Below, in pieces: positions 48,367-59,294 of a stretch of 64,000 nt of DNA. Numbering within the stretch: the stretch's first letter is position 1; every line of letters starts with the position of its first letter. Under the pieces are notes generated by a model. It was not told the origin of the DNA. It saw only the letters and a list, made by a program, of their open reading frames with translations, and did no database searches. Source of the stretch: Saksenaea vasiformis B4078 (Eukaryota; Mucoromycota; Mucoromycetes; Mucorales; Saksenaeaceae); NCBI GenBank assembly GCA_000697055.1, contig JNDT01002322.1, positions 50,391 to 114,390 of the forward strand. Direction: 5' to 3'. A program made the translations under genes and the position numbers.

Positions 48367-49077
48367 TTATCCCCTCGCTTCAGCGGGATATTGTGATATA
48401 TAACCCGCGTAGTGCGACCACAAACTACAAGTGCAGACATGATTGCATGTCTTGAGGCAATCGACACTTCTTGTGATGTACCCTGGTGCCACTTTTAGTA
48501 TGGTTTTGATCACTTTAGTATCCATCAGCTCGTTGCTAATATCAAATCTCATATCCACTCCAGCTAGGCCTGCCGTGACTCGGGCACCTCCATTCTTCAG
48601 AACTCTTAGCAGGTCTTGTGTGCATATGATGCAAACCAGTCTATCGGTCTTGTTTATAAATCTGACTTGATCACCGTCCTTCCGAAACCGTCTTGTCACT
48701 CCATATCTTGGCACTGTGCTGCACTGCATTACAGTACTTTCTTCAACAACAATCCATTGCCCTCGGTTGCTGCTGTTCTCGTTGCACGTTGCAGCATGAA
48801 ATTCCGTATTTCTCCCTCCGGAGACTTCGCACCAGAGGTTATTTTCGCGTTGAGCTGCTACTATTCTCTGCTCTCTGAGAGCGTTTGTTCCAACTTGTTC
48901 TGCTCCTTCGTGATAGTGTACAACTGCATTGAGTACATTAGACGGTGATGCGGATCGCTCTGAGCCCCTCAGACGTTCCTCTACGACATGGAACTCTGCG
49001 GAGATTTTTTCAATAATATAAGCAATGTTGTGCCTATAGTGCATAGTTCTAGGAACTTCGTACGCTGTTTGATTCAT
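48367..49077 (-). CDS. Hypothetical protein downstream of the Fanzor cluster
   Basis: An uninterrupted frame of 236 codons from an ATG at 49077, long for chance in this AT-rich DNA. It has no membrane segment or signal peptide. Scattered Cys/His in the second half (CIICTQDLL, CLKTCNHVCTC) could bind a metal but fit no family I know. It lies about 450 bp beyond the last supported Fanzor copy A exon, on the same strand, so it could belong to the mobile unit or be host. It may also be spurious, since overlapping ORFs exist on the other strand. Confidence 0.3.
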   Translation of the reverse strand: MNQTAYEVPRTMHYRHNIAYIIEKISAEFHVVEERLRGSERSASPSNVLNAVVHYHEGAEQVGTNALREQRIVAAQRENNLWCEVSGGRNTEFHAATCNENSSNRGQWIVVEESTVMQCSTVPRYGVTRRFRKDGDQVRFINKTDRLVCIICTQDLLRVLKNGGARVTAGLAGVDMRFDISNELMDTKVIKTILKVAPGYITRSVDCLKTCNHVCTCSLWSHYAGYISQYPAEARG

Positions 49078-49526
49078 GACGGGAGATGTTGAGGCAAGAA
49101 AAGGATTAAACAGATAAGAAACCGTACTTATACTGCTACTTTTCCTATGATTTGAGTTCAGGAGATGGTGTGGTGCACGGTTTTGTCAATATTTAAACTT
49201 TTTAACCCCGCTACAAAACAGTACTTTGTTCATGAAACATTTACAGCGAACTGTCAAGATGGAGAGGCTTCTTCCATTATTGGCTAATTAGCCCATCGAT
49301 ATGTGTTACACGCTTCCTAATGGCACAGCGGAGAGTAAAATCAGTATGCTGCCATTTGTTCCGCCCCATCAAATTTTCGGAATCCGGCATAAACTTGAGA
49401 TACTGTTTTTTGAAAACAAGTTTGGGCTGCCAGAAATATTTTTTTGCGCCAGCGAATATCAAGTATCCACTATAAAGCATAGTCACTCGTAAGAAACAAA
49501 TCGTTTAATTTTTTTTGCAAACTTAC

Positions 49527-52280
49527 AGCCCCACTCGATATTGTTTTTAGCGCAAAAAACATTCCTAGCATAGCAAACTCGTCATTGGTGAGTATCATCT
49601 CAGGTTTCATGAGGATATCCTTACCGATGTAAACACCTGGTGCTAATTATTTAATAAAATTATGCAGGCAGAGTAAAATACGTACCGTAAAAATCTAAAT
49701 CCCTTGAAGGAAAACCGTATTCGCAACGGCGATATTGGCTTGAGGACGCAAGAATTCTGTAGGTCGACCTTGACCCTTCCAAATGGAACTTGCTATCCAG
49801 AACATGTTCTTACTGGCATTTATATCCCGCTGCCAAAATATTCCACAGTTTTTGCATTCTAGAATACCATGGTGCGTGACTAAATCCTTTGTGGTAATTT
49901 TCTTGAGACTTCTGCTGCGGCACTTGTTGCAAATCTGAAAAGGCAATGAGGGCAGAAATAGCCATTTTAAGAATACCTGCGACGTAAGATATTCATCGAG
50001 TTTGATCGCCACGACTTCTTCCCTACGTTCCCGGCGCTTCAAGATAGACCAGCATTTGTTCACAACCGGCTTGCGTTTCCCTTTATAATTCATGGTATTA
50101 TTAAATAGGGCGTCACCAAAAACAATCAAAGGCATTTTTTTCATCTGTTGGAACCGAGACTGCTGCCATTTTCGTGGATGTCGGTGTGATCGTACTGACG
50201 ACATGTTTTGAGCTGGAAAATTGCGACTAGGAAATGTCAGGCCTCATACAATACATAATTTTTCAACATACTCTGTTATCTTTGGGGGAAGTAATTTTTC
50301 TTTTTCCTTTTCCTTCTTTGCTCTCTTTTTTTGCGGTTCTGTTTCGTCTTTTTTCTCTTGCGTCGGTTATACTTTTTACCTCCGTCAATGAGGATATTAA
50401 CCATTTCCTGCGCTGCCCGCTGCCTCCCTTGGTAACCACGAAATCGGGTTTCCGCCGTAGCTGCGCCATAGAATTCCGGAAGTACATTCAAGTGCTGATG
50501 GATGTAAGCCACATGTCTGTGATATTGTTCTTCCAGTTGTGTTTTGCCAGTTGGAATGTCTTGTTCAATTTCTTTGATTCCAGCGGCGGTCTTGGCGGTC
50601 TCCATCGCTTTTTGTCGGCGAGAAGAACCCGTATATGTATAGTATTCGCCAAGCGAGCAGCGGCGGACTTCATGGGGGGTATTACCTTCCCCATACGAAG
50701 CTGTAAAAACTTGGGATATGCCCGGATCAACCGCACAAGGAGAAAAATGCTGTTGAATCTCGCAATGCGTAAAATCAGCTGGTGCGAGCTCCGTGTCATA
50801 AACAGTAGCTGTTGTCTTCTTTCTTGAAAACTGAAAGTCCACGGCGAAACCGTCCGTTAATATTTGATTGGTAAAAATGTGCTTCTGAGAATCTTTGAGT
50901 TCCTGCAAGCTTTGAAAGGAATATGAGGTTCGTTATGCACTCAGTCACTGATAATACTACCTTTTGAATCCCAGTCTTGAAAAGTCAAATACTTTATAGA
51001 AAAGCTCTAAGTGCTCATCATGAGTAGTCCCCGCCCTCAACGAAGTTAAGCTACCCAATGTCTTTGCATTGACCGTAATAAACCGCCATTGGCAGGATTC
51101 TGCTGGTGTCAACCCGAACAGCCGAGGCAACTCTTTTGATGGTTCGTTCTTTTTTGCTTGAAGATGTATTTGTTCGTACAATTCCAAAATATGTCGTAAA
51201 GCTGGAACGTATTTACCAGGAGCCGCAGAAATAGCCTCCTTTGATGCAGGTTTCGGAACAACTTCTTCAAGTTCTTGGCAAATCGCTTCAGTGGCTGTCT
51301 TGATATTATTTGGAATAGCACTCGATATGGAAGATGGCCAGCGAGCATCGCCACCGGCAACTCGCTCGAATACATAATCGCTTGCGATATCCTTTATCAA
51401 TTTCTTGCTCAAATCCTAAGCAGATGCGCGTAAGTAAAAAGGGATGAAGTCAACTGTAAGTATACCGGTAAGAGAAACTGTAATTGATACACTGCATAAA
51501 AAGTAATGCGATTTTCAAAATTTTCAACCATGTGGTTGGAATAGGTTGTGCTTAACGTTATACATGCTGACGAAATGACATCGCTATAAGCAAGTCGGCT
51601 CGCGGGTCGATATTTCTGGCTTGGATACCGGTCGCAGAAAGCTTCCCATTGTTCAAAGACATCATCAGGCATTTTGTCAGTGGTGCTGGTAACTTGCTTG
51701 TCTAACACGAGCTGGCAGATTGAGTACCAAAAATTTTGTGTGTATAAATAGGCAGGAATTTCACGGTCGGCGTGGCAAAGAATATACCAATTCACAAACA
51801 GTTGAGCGCGTATGATAACGTTCCTGGTGATCTCGCACAGGTGTACGATACGTAGATGCAGTGTTTCTTGAAATGACGAGCGAGCGACTTTGCTGAACAC
51901 CAACTTTCTGGTGAATTTCTCATGGTGTTTTCCAAGTTTTTCATCAAGTGTTTGTTTCATGGTTAACGAGTGTTTAGGGCATAGGGACGACCTGGAACTC
52001 CGATGCTCTCTGGACCCGCAGGATGGACACAACGGTGCAGGCAAGTTTTCGTTCACGGTTTCCTTCCGCTTTGTCACTCTTCCTTTTTTCTTCGCCTTCG
52101 AAGACTCACTTGCCTCCTCAAGCGTCAGTTTTCTTTTTTCTCCCACTACAATATATCTATTAACCACAAAATATACTTAAGAGCAGCTGTTACCTCTTGT
52201 TCGCCCATAGTTGGCATTTAACGGACATACTTTGTAACGCCTACTGGCGTGTCCGTTCGCTTTACAATCTTTACAAATAA
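49527..52280 (-). pseudogene. Fanzor (eukaryotic TnpB-like RNA-guided nuclease), copy A, nearly intact
   Basis: Exons read: 52280-52194, 52145-51466, 51415-50961, 50909-50272, 50212-49977, 49934-49695, and probably 49642-49527; the 5' start is not fixed. Order: zinc knuckle CKDCKANGHASRRYKVC; a second, CPSCGSREHRSSRSSLC; a helical region; then the RuvC nuclease with CAVDPGISQVFTASYG (first Asp), a Lys/Arg-rich stretch, IPLIVFGD-type block PLIVFGDALF, KLDEYLTSQ (Glu in the rearranged Fanzor position), zinc ribbon CNKC / CKNC and WQRDINASKNM (last Asp). Lesions: an in-frame TAA at 50278-50276, three codons before a normally placed intron, and a probable 1-nt loss near 49720 that stops the frame at 49695. 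Fanzors use a guide RNA encoded by the element to cut DNA; activity of this copy is doubtful. Confidence 0.85.
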
Positions 52281-52730
52281 CTAACAATGCAATTTATTTG
52301 TACTCGTTAACTTTTGCATTTAAGAAGGCGCCATTTACTTTGCTCTCGCTGCTCTTTCTGAGCTTGTATTTGCAACAACTTTAAATGCTTTTTAAATGTG
52401 ATCAGCAGGTTGACAGATATGTTCACAGTAAAGTGTATGAGCCAAAGAGAAACATCAATGCTTTCACGGAGGGTAGGAAACATTGTGAACGGCCAAGGAA
52501 AGGGTAATGTCTGCGAGCAAACTCGAAAGCAAGTCGTCAAATGTTGTCATCTTTGTGTGACGCACTACAAAAAAAAAATTCTAGAGGCTCCCCCAACCAG
52601 TAAGATCATCCGTGATAGAAGATCAACCTTCACGAAATATACAAAAATCTGCATTTCCACGGTATCTCCATTGAGTCTCCAAATTATCTTTAAATAGTAG
52701 TCTATGCCATCCAAGAATCTGCGACTTCTA

Positions 52731-53392
52731 CTAGACATAGGTATCGACTAAAATAATTGCTCTTTTCATTACCCACACGAACTTCACTCTACCAAATATT
52801 GGTAAAAATTTGTCAGTCCTGATGATATAGAATGTATAGTTGAGCGTAAATGCTGTGTTGTTTTGGCCATACGCAGCAGTAAACACCTGACTAATACCAG
52901 GATCTATGGCACATGGTGTGAAATGATCAAATACATTCTCCATAGTCAAGTCGTCAACTGAAAGGCTCATGTGGATGATTGCAGCTTCCGGTTTTCGAGC
53001 TCGAGCAAACTGTATATCAACGCTATATCCATCACTCAGAACAACAGCCTTAAATGCTATGCCGCTCTCATTCGCCGAGTTTTTCAGTTGTTCAAGACTA
53101 CAGGAAAAATGGCATCAGACAGTTAGCTAATGAGCGCTCTTGCTTACGTCTTATAGCCGAGCTTGGAAAAGTCAAATATTTGATGGAATTGAGCGAGCTG
53201 AGCGTCGTAATCACTTCCACGTGGAACGCCTGTTAAGACGGTAAGAACGTTGCAATTGATTGACACAAATCGCCAATGCGTAGATGGTGATGGTGATGTA
53301 GTTGGTTCTACCGGCATTAATTCTGTAAATTCGCAACATATTGTCTCCACGGCGTACTCAACTTCAGAGTCAATAGGCTTGTCAGGAAATGG
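52731..53392 (-). pseudogene. Fanzor copy B, truncated
   Basis: Two exons joined at a GTAAGC donor near 53149 encode THWRFVSINCNVLTVLTG, FDFSKLGYKTLEQLKN and, after the intron, SDGYSVDIQFARARK and CAIDPGISQVFTAAYG. These align with the middle of copy A up to RuvC motif I, then the homology stops and the frame ends at 52731. The N-terminus, the Lys/Arg region and RuvC II/III are missing. It lies directly 5' of copy A on the same strand and differs from it at many residues, so it is an older or separate insertion rather than a recent tandem duplicate. Confidence 0.75.
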
Positions 53393-53828
53393 CTAGTATG
53401 GATCACCCTTAACTAAACGTTCGTATACATATATATATATATATATACGTATAAAGTCATCTTATAACTTCGATAGCTGCAGCGTGGAGGATATCAGCTA
53501 AGGTAAATTTTCCATCATCTTGGTCGGATGGTCATACTCGTTATTGTACGCATGCATATAGATAATGGGACGTTTCTAAGCCTTCCTTCGTCATCTTATC
53601 ATTGTCAAACGAATGATGCAGCCTGAAGGGTGCCTCTCTACGACGGCTATTGCAAAATTCATTCCCAGACGACGCAAATTAATGCCATTGGCTTATTTTT
53701 AGACGATTATAATTTTTTTTGGGACGAACTGACCTTCCTAATTTAGACGAATCTCCTCTTTTTCGAGACGCGCTTTATTTTTTTGAGACTTGTTATTGAG
53801 ATCTTTTTCGTCTAAAATCGAAAACTAA
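53393..53828. other. Spacer between Fanzor copy B and the DDE transposon
   Basis: An (AT)n tract at about 53430-53450. From about 53690 onward comes the presumed 5' end of the transposon, with repeated TTTAGACGA / TTTTTCGTCTAAAA motifs in opposite orientation that may belong to its terminal repeat. Confidence 0.4.
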
Positions 53829-54990
53829 ATGGACTTCATTCACTACGACCCTGCTGAGAATCCCCTCTTAGCCTACGGTGAGAGCTCAGATGAGATGGAC
53901 TTTGATGATTCCGCCATCGAGTATGGTCAAATTGAGATGCTCGTCGAATTCGACGCTGTTCCTGGACCTGAGACACAGCCGGTTGCAATGGACGAACCAG
54001 TAGACGACCTTGTTGAGGAATTCAAGGAAGTTGCCATTACAACACGGAAAAAACAGAAGAAGTACGGCGAGGAGCAGATTGCGCGCTTCATTAGTATAGT
54101 TCAAGAAGAAGGACTCACAGCGCCGAAAGCAGCGGAGCAATGTGGCATACCTCATAGCTCTGCTTACAGGTTGCTAAACAAGTTAAACCCTAGTCCTGGA
54201 ACAGTTCTTCCTGGAAGAGTAAAGAAACAACTTAAGCTTGCGCCAAAAAAGCTGTTTCTTGAGCATTCGGCTTTTTTGATTAAGCTATCTGACGATAATC
54301 CTTCAATTGTTCTTGAGGAAGCAAAGCTGAAGTTCTGTGAGCATTTCGGAGGTCTTGATATATCTACTCCTGGTCTTTATAAGCACATTCGGGAAAAGTG
54401 CACGATCTCGTTGAAGCAGGAAACCAAGTACACTTTGATCCGCGATGCCCAAAGAACTATTGAGCTGCGCTTCAACATCGTTAGTCAGTGGAAGACTGCC
54501 GGTATCAACTTTCAAGAGAATTGCATGTTTGTTGATAAAGCAAGCTTTTACTCACAGTTGATGAGAGGCCGTGCATGGTCAAGGGTTGGAGATCCTGCTG
54601 TCGTAAAAGTACACACCCAGAAGGGCGTAAATATCAGCATTGTGGGCTGTACCTCTCCTTTGGGACGGTCTGCTTCTCAAAGGTGGAGCCATTAAAGAAG
54701 AGTGGTTGATGCAGCCAAAATTGAGAAAGAGTTTCCTGAGTCGACTCCTTCCAAACTGGTGCAAAATCAGTAAAACTTAAGAAAGGCACTACAGCTTATC
54801 ATATTATCTGGTTTATAGAGTCGGTGATGGACATCCTGGATAAACACAATATGAAGAATAATGCTTATTGTGATGGATAATTGCAGAATCCATCGCTCTC
54901 GCTTTGTCGTGGATACTATCAACAAGCGCAGCTATAAACCTTTGTTTATGCCGCCGTATTTGCCTTCTTGAACCCATTCGGAGAGATTAC
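53829..54990 (+). pseudogene. Tc1-like DDE transposase, broken
   Basis: An open frame of 288 codons (53829-54695) has an acidic N-terminus, a helix-turn-helix (APKAAEQCGIPHSSAYRLLNK), and the start of the DDE domain: NCMFVDKASFYSQLMRGRAW (first Asp; the usual DEAGF has become DKASF) and VHTQKGVNISIVGC. The frame then shifts, but homology continues in other frames: KGTTAYHIIWFIESVMDILD, VMDNCRIHRSRFVVDTINKR (second Asp), PLFMPPYLPS, a stop, and NPFGEI in place of the catalytic NPIEE. At least two frameshifts and one stop separate these parts. The element sits about 440 bp from Fanzor copy B. Confidence 0.82.
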
Positions 54991-57916
54991 AGTGTTAAGC
55001 TTTTGATACCTTCCAATACAAGCTTATTCCCAATATCTAGATAGTTCTAAACAACCATTAATCCCTGTAATAGGAAAGTCGCCAACAGTAGCTTTTTTTT
55101 TTTGAATATAATTTGTCATTAAGCATGGCAATGTCAATGTCACCGTCAGGTTACTACAAGAATGGACAACAGATAACAAATACCTTTGATAATTAAATAT
55201 CAACGTATAAATCACAGCTTTTAGCCCAACTGGAAAGCTAAATGTAAACCGTCAATGTCGCTCATGCGTACTTTTTGCTTTGTTGGAATGTAGAAAGTTT
55301 ACGCAGATGCCTTATCTAGACCATTGCATCTGAAGCGGCGGCAGCGGGGAATAAGAAAGGAAAACGGGTGTGTCTGTTTCAAGAAGTCCACTTCCAACCA
55401 TGCAGCTACATTATTTCATATATTGGCGATAGAAATTCAGCGTCATTAAAACATAGCTCCCTTTTATTATATTAAGAATTGTCTTCTCTCAGTTCTCAGA
55501 ATAAAATTACTCTGATTAACAGGATCAACCACGAGAAGGCGGAAGACACTGATCCCAAAAAGAATATGACCTACAACCAGGAAGGTGTGTCGCAGGTCCA
55601 GGCGGACTATGGCCAGCGCTCCAGAACTTAAGTGATCAGGATGGTGTATCTCAAAAGTAGAGACAACTGATCGGCAAAGTCCACCTGTGAAAGGAGTTCC
55701 ACGACGAATCTCGCCTGAAACAACTTTTCCCTGTCACGCTTTTTATTTGTCGCGTTGTCACTCTGAATTTGGCATCAACGCAAAGTAATACTTAGGTGAT
55801 GCAAATGCATATCCAACATCCAGTATTTCTACAATTTACTCTTGTTGCCAAAAATAAACTCGTGTCAATGTCTTTCCGATGTTCAGTATGGATAAGGAAA
55901 AGTAACAAATGTTTGTGGCGAGGCAATTTTATGATGCATACTGATTAAGGAAGCTGCAAGCTACTCTACTGTATCCTGTTTTACCAGGTAGAAGAACTTT
56001 ATTTCTTTATCGATACATTCCGAAATTTTTGCAAAGAACACGACAAGGAATTCTCTATCAGCTCTTAAAATTGTGTCAGCATTGAAAAGTTTAGGAGTGA
56101 CATATCAAATCCTGCCTGAATCATTCGCTTGACCCGGCATTTGAAATTCAGTCTGGCATGCGCCACATCTCAACCTTTGGAAAGAGGTGATACAATCGAT
56201 GAAATGGTTTACGGCATATCAAACACAATCACCCAATCTTTCCCACTGCGCAACATTCCCCGCAGTAGGACTCTATAATGACATTTGCATATCGCGTCGT
56301 GTCATAAGACTCCAACAAAATAAATGAATGGAATGAATATAAAACTTCATGGGAACGATCTTACCATGCGGATAGGCTATTACAAATTCCGGAACCCAAC
56401 GCAGCTTGGTCACTTATTCGGCGGCATGTTTTCTGCTTTGGACTCAATTCTTCCCTTTGAAGTCGGCCAAACCTTCACAGTTTCGTATTTCTACAATAGC
56501 ATATACATGTTGCATGATTCAGTGATACGTCTGCTCCCGATGGATGGACAGTATAAGACTTTCAAGCTTAGGCATCGTTGCGTCATTTCGCAGAATATGG
56601 AGGTATCAAACATTTCGCATAATGAGGTTATGCGACGTCAATGTATATTACAACGTTGTAACAAATAGGATTGAGTCAGGTCATCGGTCAAGATACTACC
56701 AAACAGTTATTCTAATATTTCTTAATGAAGTAATGGGACGAGGAGTAACCAATTAGGGATCCTTACAAGCGGTCCTTTTCCGAGGCCATCCTAATCATCG
56801 TAGGAAGCTGTAGCTCTAGAAGACGTATATTCCCCGCAATTGCGCCAAAAAAAAAAAAAAGCTTAACATACGAGTTAAACAGAAAAATCATAAATTACGT
56901 ACATGATTTTGGTCCTTCAGCGGACACAGAATTTATTGGAGTAGCATGTAACATATTTCATCGTTAGTGAATGACATGACCCGAGGGTATCTTCGATTTG
57001 CCCCAAAGCATCACCGCTCGTGCACGCGGCTGCATCGCAACAGATCCATGAATGGGCACGGCCGAGGAGCAGTGGAGAGGCTGGAAATGGACATCTAGCA
57101 CAAAGAAAGTCCACTCAGCCATCCCCCGTGGAAGAAGAATGTTTTGATTGTCTGCGTCGGTAAACTGTGAAAAGGCCGAAACGCCAGGAATTAAACGGAT
57201 TGACTGATTGATTTCCTACAGTCTTGTCGTATTTCGATTCCTGTCCAAGGACACCCGGCGGTTTCGTACATACGTTTTGCTCAGACACGGATACTTGCTG
57301 CAGTGATCAATTCTTATAGCGATTGACGGTGATCATGCATTCAGTCAGGAAATCTCAAGAATAAGAACAACGATTTACTGTATACAGTGATTATATGATG
57401 CCATAATAAGAGTAACATTAAGACAGTTGTCCTACCGCCTTTGGAGAATGCCTGGCCATATCTTCTTCAAAGATTTGTGCAATTTACTAGTGCATGACGT
57501 TAATGGTTGACAATAGACGACATAGACCCGACATGTATTGAAAGCATTATATGTCCGACTTTGATTATATATATCCACTGCTGCAATAGCGATGAAGAGA
57601 ACTATCAAAGACCTCCGAAAGCACAATCAAGAAATGCACTCTAGAGAAAGCTGGCGATGGCACAGAGCACTACTACGTATACCGCAGAAAACACAATGAG
57701 CTCTTCATCTGCCAAGAATCAACAAGCAAAACAAAAAAAGGAGAACTATCAACGAGTTACAGACTCACAGATACGCGAGCTTTTAAGCCTCTATTTGAAT
57801 TGGTCGACACATCAAGAAATTTTGTTATCAGTGTATCAATGCTCCTGATGATACACATGAAGGACACCATAAAATACGCTTGGACTCGAATTCGTAATAT
57901 TTGCATAATGAGACGA
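54991..57916. other. Accessory region with fragments, no intact gene recognised
   Basis: A plus-strand ORF at 56324-56668 (114 codons) and a short one at 57657-57848 are unrecognised. At 56900-57110 the minus strand contains YVTCYSNKFCVR, a stop, and RTKIM followed by GTACGT, a decayed copy of the membrane-protein exon from 15.7 kb. Around 55.5-55.6 kb a G+C-richer patch reads AEDTDPKKNMTYNQEGVSQV in one frame and may be a mobile-element remnant. Confidence 0.4.
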
Positions 57917-59074
57917 TCAGTCAAATTTAGTAGTTACAGCGTATTGAAGATACACATAAGTAAACACAGGCATGAAGAGCTGACAGTCCATTCTATCCGT
58001 CATTCCTCCGTGGCCAGGGATACAATCATCAAAATCCTTCAATCCGTTTGCACGCTTAATTGCGCTTGCAAAGAATCCACCAAAAGGTGCGATAATTGAA
58101 GCATACAGCCCAAATATCAGCGACTGCTGCCTGATATCCACACTTGCGTCCTAACCATAGAAAATTATATTAAGAATTGATCTGACAGAATTCTTTTAGC
58201 TTACAACAGCATTTAACCGCGCCAGGCAATCCCCTAACTGATCCGCAAATGAAAAGGAACTTGTTAACTCAGATCAATTTTGCTAAATTCCATACCAGAT
58301 AACCGAAAAGTAATGTAGCCAGTGCGGCACCTAGAAATCCCTCTATCGTCTTGTTGGGACTGAGAGCCAGTAGTTTCTTTTGGCCCCAACGTCGGCCGCA
58401 TGCATATGCAGCAATGTCGTTGCAGATGACCAGAGACGTAGGAAGAAGAAACCTGACAGAAGCATGAACGTTGAGCATACATTATTAAGCGTACCATGTG
58501 AGTCCCTGTTGTAGATTATGGGCAATGAAAAAGATTTGTACCACCGTAAAGAAGATTGAGACATGCAGCCAACAGAAATGCATTATTTGAGTATGAAGTG
58601 AGCCTGTTTTCAACGAGATTATGAGAAAGGAAAACCCTAGTCTCAAAAGTGAGTTATTCCCATAAAAGCAACGAGATGCTTACAGCAAGAGTAGGCGAGT
58701 ACACACAGAAGGCGGAACAACGCCAGATTCATTGCCCAGTGAAGGACGTAGCTATTCACTGCTATTTCGCCCGTAATCCAGGCAGCCGTCATAAGAAAAA
58801 ACGACCTAGTATTATAAGCGCATGGCCGTTTTCGATCGTTTATACCAGTTCAAAAAACATTTGCTTCTCGAATATATTTGGTTCGATGTAAATGGAAGGC
58901 CACTGAGCTCCTAGGACATCGTTCAAGTGACTCAACTTCCTGTTTGAGACTACTTACTTGAAAGACTTTACATTCGATCAGAAAGATCAGCAACAACATA
59001 AGCTCTTTTCCAACAGCACACACACACATCATTGTAGCCACCATGAATACTCCTGTTACAAATCGTAAGTACAT
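57917..59074 (-). CDS. CDS1: Phosphatidate cytidylyltransferase (CDP-diacylglycerol synthase)
   Basis: At least six short exons between 59074 and 57917. Readable blocks: [19 protein letters not shown] and [16 protein letters not shown] (first helices); [50 protein letters not shown] and [18 protein letters not shown]; and the CTP-transferase signature [20 protein letters not shown] followed by GMTDRMD, with the metal-binding Asp residues intact. It converts phosphatidic acid and CTP to CDP-diacylglycerol in the ER membrane, the precursor of PI, PS and cardiolipin. The 5' end is unclear: the PRP46 stop at 59295 leaves at most about 220 bp for an N-terminus that is usually longer. An exon at about 59145-59165 is possible. 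Confidence 0.85.
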
Positions 59075-59294
59075 CTTGTGAAGGTACAAGTAAAAAGAAA
59101 GGGATGGTTGAGTTAACTTATCCTGTTCAATTACATGGATCCCTCCTTTTTATCCAGAACCCTGAGACGGAAAAAAAATTCAACGTTTGTAAGATGATTG
59201 AAAACCGTGATTTCATTCAATTAGTTTGCAAAAATTGTGATTGTTTCTACGAAAAGGCTATAAAGCATTATACATAGCAAAGATGGTTCGTGGT

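Noticed and set aside
52194..52219. A start exon MPTMGEQE for Fanzor copy A
   Set aside because: Its phase does not fit the next exon; the other frame gives the zinc knuckle and joins in phase 1.
52281..52319. ATG at 52319 with a 23-nt intron leading into the zinc knuckle exon
   Set aside because: An intron that short is implausible here; the true 5' exon is left undefined.
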